64,000 nucleotides of DNA from Entomortierella parvispora (Eukaryota > Mortierellomycota > Mortierellomycetes > Mortierellales > Mortierellaceae): NCBI GenBank assembly GCA_963573315.1, contig OY752140.1, positions 1,302,001 through 1,366,000 on the forward strand, read 5' to 3'. Of the stretch, positions 1 to 10,400 are shown piece by piece. The translations under genes were made by a program, and so were the position numbers. How positions within the stretch are numbered: the first letter of the stretch is position 1; every line of letters begins with the position of its first letter. The notes below the pieces were generated by a model, which was given only the letters and a program-made list of their open reading frames with translations, did no database searches and was not told where the DNA came from.

Positions 1-272
1 CACGAGCACTGCTTCTCAGAGGCGGGGAGAAGCAGCGACCGCAGATTTTATTTTTTTTTGGTCGGTTCCTGCTCATCTCTTGTTGGTAAAGAGACGAACC
101 GATGCCTGTTGGAGGTCTTGACGGAGAAGGAGACCCGCTCGCGTTCTCGACCTTGCGTTTTCTGTTTTTTTGGTTTTTGTGTTTCGGGTCTGTTTTTCTG
201 GCGGGGCGGTCAATTGCAGGAGTCGATCGTCCCTGATTTTGTTTTTTATCGTTCGGGACCGTGCGTGCAAAC

Positions 273-3200
273 TTAATTGCTCCACATCTCTCCCCATTCC
301 AGCCGATCTCGAAAGACCGTGATGTGAGGAGGATGGTGCCACACAGACACAAACTGGTCGTAGTTCTTTGTCGACGGCTCTTGCCCTAATTGGCCTCGAG
401 CTCGTTGGTGGTGTTCCACTTGATCACGGTAGATGGCTCGCGCCTGTTCTACCTTGGCTCGTGTCTTGAACGTTGATACAACTGCTCCTCTCAGGTATAT
501 ATCCGCCTGTCGTTCTCCATCTCCAAGGGCACAATAGCTTTGCCATATGGTTTGAGTGACGGTAGAATGCAGGTGGATGGCCAGAGGTGGCAGGTCCGCT
601 ACTCGGGGCCAACAGAGTATATCGTGATACACTATTGTGGGCAGCGGTCCTGTTTGACAGAGGGTTTCGATCCTCTCGCGGACTCGATCCCATTCTGCCA
701 ACACTTGTGGGCAGTCGTGAAAAGCATGGACTGTGTTCTCATGGACTTGTATCGGTGGGTCATGGGCGATGCACCTCCTGCACCACTTGTTCTCCACCGG
801 TTGATTGAGTATTATGGTCGACTTGAATCCCTTGGTCCATACCGCTCTGTGATGGAGCTGGTACAGAAAGTGGCGCTCGTTGGGGCGTCGCTCGGTCGCC
901 CAGAAGCGCTCCCAACACACCTTCCACTCTTCGTCCGGGATCGGAGGCATAGAGTTCCTTTCGGGATGAGGCCCAGGTCCCGTCCGGTCCACCTCGATGG
1001 ATCTAAAGTTCATCAGGCTTGGGATGGCAGGCCAGTCCCTCTTGGCTTTAGGAAGAGGTCGTCCTACTTGGGCCTCTCGTGCTACTTTGCCCAGGTACAG
1101 ACGAGCCCTCTTGACCTCAAAGGCGTTGGTCGCACACTCGCCATCAAAGAGTTGGAAGCGATATCCAATTCTTCGCTCTGGGCGCGGGGCCTCTTTGATG
1201 TCCAGCTCCTGGAACGCATGGACACTGGCGAGGATGCTGGCTGGGAGAGGGGGGTCTGACAGGCCCAATAGCCTTGTCCCTCTCTGTGTTGGGTTTTCTA
1301 GAGCAAAAATGGCTTGACCTCCGCCGTTGGCTGTCCCCTCTCTGACAATCGTCTCCAACAGAGGAACCCATCTCTGGGCCGGGGTCTCCAGTCGGCGTGC
1401 CATCCATTTTGCTTTCAGGGCTTTGATCTGGTGTTCGGGGTGCAAGAGTCCGTATCCACCCCATTTCTTGGGCTGGCGGTACCAATTCAGACTCACACGA
1501 GCGTTTGTTGTTGGCCACAAAATGTGACGGGTCAGCTTGTCCAACTCCTGGTAGAACGACGCCGTAAAGGTGTAGAATGGTGCGACATACCACAGCTTTG
1601 ACAAAAAGTACGTGTTCAGTACCGTCACACGACCTTCAAACGTCAGCTTTCTCAATCGCCATCCAGCAATTGCGTTCTCCAGTTTTCCGAGAATTCCCTT
1701 CTCAATCCCCTTCATGTCGCGTTCACCTGACTGCAACACGATTCCCAAGTGCTCAAATGCGGTCCCGAAGGGCACCGCATTGACATTTGGGACAGCGATG
1801 ACCGTGTGAGCGGTCTCGGTCAGAGGGATCAGAGTGGATTTGTCGTGGTTGATGCGAGCCCCAGACGCCGCTTCGTGGAGCCGGATTGCATTCTGAGCGT
1901 GGATATCATCTCCTGGTCCCATCAGCAGATTGGTGTCATCTGCAAAGGCGGCAACCTTGGGACGGATGCCAGGGACCATGGGCCCCCTGGCGGTTCGTGT
2001 GTAATGTAAAAGGAACGGCTCCAGTACAAAATTGAACAAGATCGGCGCGAGGGGATCACCTTGGCGAAGTCCTCTCTTGATCTGGTACGGATCCGATTTG
2101 CGCGACCCCAAGTGGATGGTTGCCTCTAGCTCTGTGTAACAAAGCTTGATCCAGTGCCTGAGCCTCGGGCCAAATCCAAAGCGCTCCAAGCACAGATGCA
2201 GGTATCCCCATTCCACCCTATCATACGCCTTTTGCTGATCCAGACTCAAGATCGAAGCGTCTCCCTTGCTCCCGTCTTGAAAGTAATGAACCAGCAACTC
2301 CAGCAACATGACGTTGTCGTGTCCTTGTCGTTCTGGGATAAATCCCGTTTGATGAACATTCAAGATCTTGTCGGCAACAGGGTTCATCCGGTTGGTCAAG
2401 ACCTTTGTAAAAATCTTGTAATCACACTGCGTGAGGGAAATAGGGCGGTAATTCCCTATTTGCTCCGCATCCCCCTTTTTGAACAGCAAGATAGTCAGAG
2501 ACCGACCATGCGATTCGGGCATAGACGCGACTGATCCTGGCTTGATATCGTTAAATATCTCCATGAGGACCGGTGTGATCTTGGATTTGAAAGCTTTGTA
2601 GAATGCGTAGGTGAGCCCGTCAGTTCCTGGAGAGGATCGAGCCGCCATGGCTTGAATCGCAGACGTAATCTCTCCCTCCGTGAGATCCGCATCCAGATCG
2701 ATCTTATCTCTGGCGTTCACCGACGTGTGGACTGCACTCAGGAGCGTCTCCTGTGCGGTCCGGTCAGTCGGCTCTGACGTGTATAGCTCAGAATAAAACT
2801 CGCGGGCGATCGATTCAATCGAGTCCATGTCCTCTTTTGATTCTCCCTCCCTGTTTTTAAGAGCTGCGATAGTTGCTTTCCTGCGGCGTGCGTGAAGAAG
2901 CATGGTAAAAAACGGCGTGGCCTTCTCTCCTTCCTCCACCCATTTCACCTTGGCCATCAGCGCCACCTTTTGAAGTTCGTACTTGGACAGCTCACCCAGG
3001 TCATCAAGACATTGCAACCTCCTTGCAATTGCCTTCTTGTTCCTGGGGTGCTGGTCGAGAGTAGCGTCCGCTTGCGCGAGATCCCTGGTCAACTTTCGAC
3101 GCTTGTCCATGTTATCTCTTCGTTTTTTCTTTGCATATTTCAGACCTTCCTCCAAGATCCTGGTCTTGCACTCGTCCCAACAGGTGGACATGGGTGGCGA

Positions 3201-4304
3201 GTCGGGCTGACTCCTCTTCTCTGCCAGATCCGCAAAGAGAGAGTTCACCTTTTCCACAAAGGTCGGGTCGTGCAACAGACGCTCATCCAGTACCTCGGAA
3301 GCACAGTATGGAGGTTTGTCCGTAGTAAAAAGTGTGGCAGAGACTAGTCGATGGTCGAGCTTGGATTTTTTGTCGGGCCAGTAAATGTCGCAAGAGCGAA
3401 CCTCCTGGGCCGAGACTGATCCAAGCATTGTAGCCGACACCATCAGATAGTCAATCCTTGAGTTTGTGTTCAAGATAATTCCGGGCTGTCCCGGAGTTGC
3501 TGGGTTCTCCACCAGGTCATCGTCTCTGTCTAGCATGGCTAGCAGCTCCGCTCCATCCCCTATCGCTGGCCTCTCCCTCTCCAGCTCTAGCGGATCCGCG
3601 GCCTCCAAAAAGGCGCGACGGATTGCCATGTTCTGGGGGGTGACGGCGACAGTCCTGACGTGGTAGTGAGTATAGTATGGTTTGTTCTTTGTCCGAGGGA
3701 GGGCAGTGTCCACCAGGTTCAGCGGCGTCATCAAGGCGTCCACTACATTCTGCCAGGGTGCAGTGTAGCGGTATTCTTGTTGAAGTTCTACTGTTCGTGG
3801 AGGGTTTCTGTCTAACATCGGGTGCATTGTGTTGTTGAAGTCTCCCAGGACGACTGTGAGAGGGTGTGCAATTCTGCCCACGTCCAATCTGGCAAGAAAA
3901 ATTGGCTGCTCTCTGTCGTTGGCTGGAAGATATAAGTTTGTGATCCTAAGAGTATCCTCGTCCTGTCCTGCCGCTTTGAGGATGGCCGATAGGATACGGC
4001 CTTCTCCAAGCTCCACAGTGTCGGTGAGGAAGAATCTTTCATGACAAACCAGCAGGCCGCAATATCGGGTAAAGAGGGACTTGCCCCTCTCCCCCCAATC
4101 TCTTGTCCATTTGGCTTTGACGGTGTCATTAAAGATCCCAAAGTTTGCGGTCTCCTGGATCGCAATGATGTCAATTGGTTGATTTTTTAACCATGCAAAG
4201 AATGCACGGCGATTCTCATCGCTGAGAATAGATCTTACGTTCAACGTCGCTACCCGAAGGTTGGCATACGTGGACGCGTTCGGTGGTATAGGTTGTACAG
4301 GCAT
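273..4304 (-). CDS. LINE ORF2: APE endonuclease-reverse transcriptase
   Basis: A 1,343-aa ORF2 protein that nicks target DNA and reverse-transcribes LINE RNA at the nick. The N-terminal exonuclease/endonuclease/phosphatase domain (about residues 15-330) shows TLNVRS, the catalytic Glu in IQET, LGDFN, RIDY and KLDHR. The reverse transcriptase (about 540-850) shows SSPGTDG, NYRPISL, FIPERQG, DQQKAYDRVEW, GLRQGDPLAP and the catalytic FADD (about residue 786). Near residues 1,170-1,200 is a C-x2-C...H...H-x3-C zinc motif of the zf-RVT type; no RNase H domain was seen. The ATG at 4,304 is 44 nt after the ORF1 stop, so translation may depend on reinitiation. All catalytic motifs are present and the frame is open, so this copy may encode active enzyme although its ORF1 is interrupted. 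Confidence 0.93.
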   Translation of the reverse strand: MPVQPIPPNASTYANLRVATLNVRSILSDENRRAFFAWLKNQPIDIIAIQETANFGIFNDTVKAKWTRDWGERGKSLFTRYCGLLVCHERFFLTDTVELGEGRILSAILKAAGQDEDTLRITNLYLPANDREQPIFLARLDVGRIAHPLTVVLGDFNNTMHPMLDRNPPRTVELQQEYRYTAPWQNVVDALMTPLNLVDTALPRTKNKPYYTHYHVRTVAVTPQNMAIRRAFLEAADPLELERERPAIGDGAELLAMLDRDDDLVENPATPGQPGIILNTNSRIDYLMVSATMLGSVSAQEVRSCDIYWPDKKSKLDHRLVSATLFTTDKPPYCASEVLDERLLHDPTFVEKVNSLFADLAEKRSQPDSPPMSTCWDECKTRILEEGLKYAKKKRRDNMDKRRKLTRDLAQADATLDQHPRNKKAIARRLQCLDDLGELSKYELQKVALMAKVKWVEEGEKATPFFTMLLHARRRKATIAALKNREGESKEDMDSIESIAREFYSELYTSEPTDRTAQETLLSAVHTSVNARDKIDLDADLTEGEITSAIQAMAARSSPGTDGLTYAFYKAFKSKITPVLMEIFNDIKPGSVASMPESHGRSLTILLFKKGDAEQIGNYRPISLTQCDYKIFTKVLTNRMNPVADKILNVHQTGFIPERQGHDNVMLLELLVHYFQDGSKGDASILSLDQQKAYDRVEWGYLHLCLERFGFGPRLRHWIKLCYTELEATIHLGSRKSDPYQIKRGLRQGDPLAPILFNFVLEPFLLHYTRTARGPMVPGIRPKVAAFADDTNLLMGPGDDIHAQNAIRLHEAASGARINHDKSTLIPLTETAHTVIAVPNVNAVPFGTAFEHLGIVLQSGERDMKGIEKGILGKLENAIAGWRLRKLTFEGRVTVLNTYFLSKLWYVAPFYTFTASFYQELDKLTRHILWPTTNARVSLNWYRQPKKWGGYGLLHPEHQIKALKAKWMARRLETPAQRWVPLLETIVREGTANGGGQAIFALENPTQRGTRLLGLSDPPLPASILASVHAFQELDIKEAPRPERRIGYRFQLFDGECATNAFEVKRARLYLGKVAREAQVGRPLPKAKRDWPAIPSLMNFRSIEVDRTGPGPHPERNSMPPIPDEEWKVCWERFWATERRPNERHFLYQLHHRAVWTKGFKSTIILNQPVENKWCRRCIAHDPPIQVHENTVHAFHDCPQVLAEWDRVRERIETLCQTGPLPTIVYHDILCWPRVADLPPLAIHLHSTVTQTIWQSYCALGDGERQADIYLRGAVVSTFKTRAKVEQARAIYRDQVEHHQRARGQLGQEPSTKNYDQFVSVWHHPPHITVFRDRLEWGEMWSN

Positions 4305-4348
4305 TGGGAAAAAACAGTTGGAAGAAGGCGACGGGCAGAGACAAGTCT

Positions 4349-5533
4349 CTACTTAGTCGACTTGCTGGCTCTCGTCGTCGGTTTTCCAATGGGCTTTCCA
4401 ATTGGTTTCCCGACTGCCTTCACAATTGATTTCCCAGTCGACTTTTTTCTGATTCGGGCGGCCATCTTGAGCGTTATCATCGCCTCCACCTCGGCTCTAG
4501 ACCGTCCTGATGTTTTCATATACATCTCGATGTCTACCTCTTCCGGGTCCATATCATCCATAAAGTCATCCTCGTCGAAGATGTCATGGGTATTGTCTGC
4601 TGCCCTGAAAGCTTCCGCCGCTGCCGAGGCCTCATCTGCAGCTTCCCCTGCAGCTGCTGCCGCAGCTGCTTGCCAGGCTTCCTGCTGGGCATGTTCCCAT
4701 TGCTGACGGGCCTGTTCCTGTGCTAACCAGGCTTCCTGCTGGCGGGCGTATTCCTGTGCTAACCGGGCCTGTTCTTCTTCTGCCCTGATCATAGCTTGTT
4801 GGGCAGCTGCTACCTTCGCCGCCTCTTGCTCCTGTGCGATCTTGGATGATGTTGCTGTTTGAATATCGGCAGAGGTGGACTCTGCAGTCTGGTTACCGTT
4901 GCTGACTGCATTAGTACCCTTGACGGTCTCAGTGGGACCGCTCGTTCCTGACCCTGCTGCTCCAGAGCTGTTTCCAGATGGTGCAAAGGTCACACTAGCT
5001 TTGGTAGCAGTAGGAGTGCTCTTGCTGTTGGATACAGCAGAGCCCTCCTCTGTCCCCCTGTTCACGTCCACCCGAGCTTCGGACTCCTTCCTCTGCTCCT
5101 GGTGGTCGTCGGTGTTGGCTTTGGCCTTCCCCTTGCCTTTGCTTCCACCGCCGTCTTCGGGTTTTTTCCCTCCTCCATTGCCTGCTCCACTGGCACTTCC
5201 CTGTTGAGTCTTCTTCCTCTCCACAGGGTTGTCCGAGTCGGATTGCGGGCCAGGACGGGATCTTGTACTGTAAGGACGTTTCTTCTGTCCTACCGTAGTC
5301 CATTCCTCCTCATTGTCTCGCTGCGTATTGAGTTTGTTTGAACCAGCTTTATTGGCTGTGGATTTGTTGCCTGACTGACTATGGGTGTTGACTGTTGGCT
5401 GGGTGATTTCAGTGTCCGGAAATGCCTTTACCATCATCGCTGTCTCCAACGGCTCTCCTTGATCGACCGACCAAGTGATTGGATGAGGACACTCCCTCCT
5501 GATGTGCTCGTCCGTCCCACATCTGTAACAGAC
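4349..5533 (-). pseudogene. LINE ORF1, 3' part (CCHC knuckle and Ala/Gln-rich tail), cut off by LTR insertion
   Basis: The downstream part of the ORF1 RNA-binding protein. Reading from 5,533, the first residues form a CCHC zinc knuckle (C-x2-C-x4-H-x4-C) with CYRCGTDE and HIRREC. A Ser/Thr/Gly-rich linker follows, then an Ala/Gln/Glu-rich helical stretch, an acidic patch (DEDDFMDDMDPEEVD) and a basic tail ending in repeated GKPI units. It is in phase with the 5' part at 11,541-12,707 when the chromovirus and one target-duplication copy are removed. As it stands it has no start codon; the first internal ATG in frame is at 5,449. RNA-binding chaperone function is the established role of CCHC-bearing ORF1 proteins. 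Confidence 0.85.
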
Positions 5534-5538
5534 CTTGC

Positions 5539-5990
5539 TGTCACGAAACGTCGCAGACTCAGATCGTACGAAGTACGCGTCTCTTGTACCTCTGGTCTAG
5601 GATCGCGAACCTAGGATCTGTATCCGCACTCATTGGCTAGTCCTCTGATCTCCGACGAGTACCCCTGGCGTCCAGGTTCTGGACCTAGGGCTATAGCTAC
5701 CCTTAGTACGTATCTCTCAGCCGCACCTATCAGGACCTCCATCTCGTTCTCCTTCATCTATGTTGCCATCCCGGACCCTACTCATAGGTCCGGCTTATGA
5801 TTAGTACCTGCCCGGATATGTATCCTACTCTTTCGTGTCATCTCTGACTCAACGTAGGCCTGGGTCCAGGCCTTCATCACTCTCTAGTATATAAACCCCC
5901 CTGTCCTCTTGCTTTGTTCCTCAGTCTGCAATTCACAATAAACCACACCTTTCCTTCACCTTCTTGTCCCTGTCTTGTCCGATCGTGACA
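5539..5990 (+). repeat. Left (5') LTR of the chromovirus
   Basis: A 452-bp LTR. It holds a TATA box (TATATAAA, 5,888-5,895), a likely transcription start near 5,923 and an AATAAA signal at 5,937-5,942, so U3, R and U5 can be placed. The ends are TGTCACGA and TCGTGACA. Confidence 0.97.
5888..5895 (+). promoter_or_regulatory. LTR TATA box
   Basis: TATATAAA in the left LTR, 28 nt upstream of AGTCTGCAA at 5,923-5,931, which is the expected spacing for an RNA polymerase II start. Confidence 0.7.
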
Positions 5991-5999
5991 TTGCAGACT
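5991..5999 (+). promoter_or_regulatory. Primer-binding site, self-priming type (predicted)
   Basis: TTGCAGACT starts flush after the left LTR. It is the exact reverse complement of AGTCTGCAA at 5,923-5,931 inside the LTR, where the mRNA 5' end is predicted. It does not begin with TGG, which a tRNA CCA end would need. This is the arrangement known from Tf1/sushi-type elements that prime reverse transcription with their own mRNA 5' end. Confidence 0.65.
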
Positions 6000-6334
6000 C
6001 AACACATCCTGCCTTCTCGCTTTCCTTCCAGACACACTCCTCCACTCTTGCTGCTTCCATTTTGCAGCAACTCCCTTTTAGTAATAGTTCACCTGTCCCA
6101 GGGTTACTGTCCGCAATCCACCGTCCGGGGTCATTCGCGTCGATAAAAGTAAACTGGTCGACTTCTTGTTTCTCCACCGTTCTTCTTGCGCATTTCCTGC
6201 TCTCCTTGGCCCGCGAAAACTTGCATTGCTCGCGCACAGGAAATCTTTAAAAAAGCTTATTTTTCCACATTTCTGTTATCAAAATCCGCTGAAAACGACC
6301 CTCGTCCACTTGTTCCCTCTCCGTCTTCGCTACC

Positions 6335-7462
6335 ATGGACCACAACCAACACGACCAGCAGGGTATCTACACCCTGCACCACATCGCCGAGCAAGCTGAG
6401 AACTCAGACGTTAATCCCCAAGTTGTCCTCCAGCATCTGCAAGCTACCATGCAACAGGTAGAAGTTCTGCAACAGCAGATGACTGCCATGGCCGAGGCCA
6501 CATCGAGCACTTCGTCCGCCTCTGTTGTCCAAGAGGCTATCCAGACCCTCGCCGAGAACCAAACCCGCCAACAAGAATATCAACTCCAAGTCCAAGAGAT
6601 CCTTGCCCAATTGGCTCAGCGTGGTCTCAACGTTCCAGTCCCGAACGCCCTCACGACCAAGTTCAAGGGTGATCCCAATGGCATGTCGCTGAACCAGTTC
6701 ATGTCGCAACTCAACACCGTGTTCTCGAGACATCCCAGATCTTTCAGAACTGACGTCGACAAGATTAATCTGGCCTTACAGTCAATGGAAGGCCTTCCCG
6801 CAGAGTTCTTTGCCCCGTACGTCATCGGCCGCGCCCAAGATACCGAAGGTTACTTGTCTGACTGGGAACTCTTTGCCGACCTCCTCAACGACCTCTATGG
6901 TAACCACCTTCACGCCGATGATATCAACAATCGACTCATCCGTCTCCGCCAGAACGGCACAGTCTCGGAGTACATCGCCAAGTTCCAGCCTCTAGCCTCT
7001 CAATCCGGTTGGAACGAGGTTGCTCTTCTTGCCCGTTTCAAGGATGGTCTGTCATCCGATGTCAAATCCCTGTTGACAGCTCAGATGCACAACCTCAAGA
7101 CCCTCCGTGACGCCCAGGCTGCTGCCTCCACTGCGTACCAAAACCATGTCTCGCGTGCGCGCGATCAGCGTTTTGGCACTCGAGCTCACCACTCGAACAA
7201 CTCTTGGTCCCGAAGATCCACTACCCCAGCCGCGACCTCCTCTGCCGCTGCCTCCTCCTCAACTGATATGGATCTTGATACTGTGCGTGTCAAGCACATC
7301 ACCGCTGAAGAGAAACAACGTCGTCGCGACAACAAGCTCTGTCTTTACTGTGGTGGAAAGAATCACTTTGCTGGTGATTGTCCTGTCAAGAAAGCCCGCC
7401 TTGCAGCTGTTTCCGTCGAAGGTGTGTCTTTCGAATTTGATTCGGAAAACGAGTCGGCCTAG
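6335..7462 (+). CDS. Chromovirus Gag (capsid and nucleocapsid)
   Basis: A 375-aa Gag. The ATG (CTACCATGG context) lies 344 nt after the left LTR. The N-terminus is Gln-rich and coiled-coil-like. A Ty3-type capsid region follows (about residues 95-270, with LTTKFKGDPNGMSLNQFM and FKDGLSSDVKSLL). A Ser/Ala/Thr linker leads to one CCHC zinc knuckle (CLYCGGKNHFAGDC) near residues 338-351 that packages element RNA. The last 22 nt overlap pol in the -1 frame. The stop codon is TAG at 7,460-7,462. Confidence 0.93.
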   Translation: MDHNQHDQQGIYTLHHIAEQAENSDVNPQVVLQHLQATMQQVEVLQQQMTAMAEATSSTSSASVVQEAIQTLAENQTRQQEYQLQVQEILAQLAQRGLNVPVPNALTTKFKGDPNGMSLNQFMSQLNTVFSRHPRSFRTDVDKINLALQSMEGLPAEFFAPYVIGRAQDTEGYLSDWELFADLLNDLYGNHLHADDINNRLIRLRQNGTVSEYIAKFQPLASQSGWNEVALLARFKDGLSSDVKSLLTAQMHNLKTLRDAQAAASTAYQNHVSRARDQRFGTRAHHSNNSWSRRSTTPAATSSAAASSSTDMDLDTVRVKHITAEEKQRRRDNKLCLYCGGKNHFAGDCPVKKARLAAVSVEGVSFEFDSENESA

Positions 7463-10400
7463 ATCCTACCGAGGATTGGATCTTAGGCCACGTCCTCGCT
7501 ACGCCTACCCCTCCGGGCCAGCCCGCACTTCCTCGTTACTGTCTCCTCATTCCTATTACCGTTCACCTTCCTGACCGACCCCCTGTCAAGACCAATGCTC
7601 TCCTCGATTCGGGCGCACAAAAATCCTTTGTTGACGCCGCATTTATCAAAAAATTATCTCTACCAACCTCGGAACTCAATCACCCTGTCCGTTTACATAT
7701 GGCGGATGGCTCCCCAAGCACCTCGGGCCCCGTCACCAAGACCTGTCCTTTGAGTTTCACTATCTCAGACTCCCATCATGAGACCCTCAATTGCCACGTC
7801 ACCTCTCTTCAGACCCATGCTGTTATCCTTGGAATTGACTGGTTACACATCCACAACCCTCATATCCATTGGAAAAAGCACTTAGTTTCTTTTCGTGATG
7901 AACACTGCAATAAACGTTGCCTTTCTCATTACTCTCCTGATTTATCTATTGAAAATCTTGATCTTGATCTTGACTCTATTGATGTAGAGTCTTCTGACCT
8001 TTCTGTTGATGACTTGTACTCGTTACAACTCGTTTCTTTGTTCTGCCGCGATCTTGAAGCGATCCGCGAGCACTCTGACCCCTCTCTGTCCTTGAATTCT
8101 GTTGATGAAAAACCTGTCCCTGTCCTGCCTCCGGAGTATGCTGACTTTGCTGCTCTCTTCAAAGACCGCGCGATTGGCACTCTGCCGCCTCATCGCTCTT
8201 TTGACCACTCCATCGTTCTTGAGCCGGATGCCACCGCTCCCTTTGGTCCTCTGTATAACTTATCTGAAAAGGAGCTTGAAGCTCTTCGAGAATTCCTTGA
8301 TGACAATCTGAAAAAGGGTTTTATCCGCCACTCTGAATCCCCTGCCGGGGCTCCTGTCCTCTTTGTACCCAAGAAAAACAAAGAACTCCGTATGTGTGTC
8401 GACTATCGCGCGCTGAACAAGTTGACCATCAAGAACCGCTGCCCCTTACCGCTCATTGCAGAAACCTTGGAACGCCTCCGCTCCGCCAAGATTTTTACGA
8501 AATTGGACCTGAAGGGTGCATATAATTTAATTCGTATCGCCGAAGGAGACGAGTGGAAGACGGCGTTTAGGACACGTTATGGTCATTTCGAGTTTTTGGT
8601 CATGCCCTTTGGTCTTTGCAACGCACCCGCTACGTTCCAAGCTTTTCTCAATGACGTCCTCCGTGAGTGCTTGGACACGGTCGTGGTCATCTATTTGGAT
8701 GACATCCTAATCTACTCTCAAGACAAGGCAACTCACACCGCCGATGTACGCCGTGTCCTGCAACTCTTGTCCGATGCCCAACTTCAAGTTAACCTCGAGA
8801 AGTGCGAATTTGGCGTCGAAAAAGTCGAATTCTTAGGTTACATCATCTCACCCGATGGTGTCTCCATGGATCCCGCCAAGGTTGAGGTGATCACCTCTTG
8901 GGCTGTCCCTACCTGCGTCCGCGACATCCAAGTCTTCCTTGGGTTTGCCAACTTTTATCGTCGCTTTATCAAGAAGTTTTCCAAGCTGGTGGGACCAATG
9001 ACGCGCTTCCTCAAGAAAGGCGTCCCGTTCAAGTGGGACTCCGCCGCCCAAACCGCTTTTGATGCCCTCAAGCTCGCGTTTAGCTCTGAACCAATGCTGG
9101 TTCACTTTGATCCTTCCCGTCCTTGTGTCTTGGAACCAGATGCTTCCAAGTTTGCCCTCGGCAATGTGTGCAGCCAGCCTGATGATGATGGTGTGCTCCA
9201 TCCTGTCGCTTTCTATTCTCGTTCGCTGACGCCGCCGGAGCGCAATTATCATATCCATGATACCGAATTATTGGCTGTCATCGAGGGTCTGGAACATTGG
9301 CGCCACTATTTTGTTTACTCTGAACACCCTGCTCTTGTCCTTACAGACCACAAGAACCTAGAGTACTTTTCTGAGAAGCGTGCTCTGAGTGAACGCCAAA
9401 TCCGCTATGCCGAACGACTGTCCAAGTTTAAGGTTGTTCTTGCCTACCGCCCTGGTGTCCACAATGGCGCCGCTGACGCTCTCTCCCGCATGTACACTCC
9501 TGAAGAGGGGGAAGGTCCAGTGCACGACGCCATCTTGCCGATGCCCATTTCGCTTAGCTCATTCACAGTCGCAGCAATTGACGAAGTACTCCGGGTTGGC
9601 AACGCTGAAGACCTTGTCAATCGTATCAAAGAAGGGTATCAAGACGATGATACCGTCATGGAGATCTTGGATCAGTCACGCGATAATCCCGAGACCAACC
9701 CTGAGTACCGCTTCGAGGATGGAGTCCTGTTCTTCAACGGTCGGATTGTAGTCCCTGATGATAAGGCTCTGCAACGAGATATTCTCTCCACCTGTCACGA
9801 CGATCCTGCTGCTGGACATGGTGGAATTGCAAAGACATTTGAACTGGTCAGCCGCACTTATCACTGGCCACGTATGAGAGACTTTGTCAAGTCTTTCGTG
9901 TTAACCTGTGACGCCTGCCAACGGAACAAGACTTCTCACCACAAGCCCTTTGGACTCCTTCAGTCTCTGCCGATCCCTGAGAGCCCTTGGTCTTCGATAT
10001 CAATGGATTTTATTGTTCAACTACCTGACTCCAAAGGTTACACTGCTATCTTGGTGGTCGTGGATCGCCTCACAAAAATGGCACACTTCATTCCAACCAC
10101 CGACGATGTCAACGCAAGTGACACTTTGGATCTGTTCCTGTCCCGAGTTTTTGCCTACCATGGCCTGCCAGATGACATCGTATCGGACCGAGGCTCTGTA
10201 TTCACCTCTACGTTCATGCAGTCTGCGATGGAAGCGCTGGGGATCACCCAGAATCTGTCAACGGCCTATCACCCACAGACCGATGGACAGACTGAACGTA
10301 CGAATGCCACTCTGGAACAATACCTCCGCTGTTTCACAAGCTACCAACAAGACGATTGGAGCAATCATTTACCCATGGCCGAGCTCTGCTACAACAATTC

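Noticed and set aside
540-1259. Plus-strand ORF of 239 codons (and its twin at 13,958-14,512)
   Set aside because: It is the antisense shadow of LINE ORF2; both LINE copies show it and the minus-strand frame has clear domains.
5991-6010. tRNA-type primer-binding site
   Set aside because: A tRNA 3' end would pair with a site starting TGG; this one starts TTG and pairs with the LTR instead.
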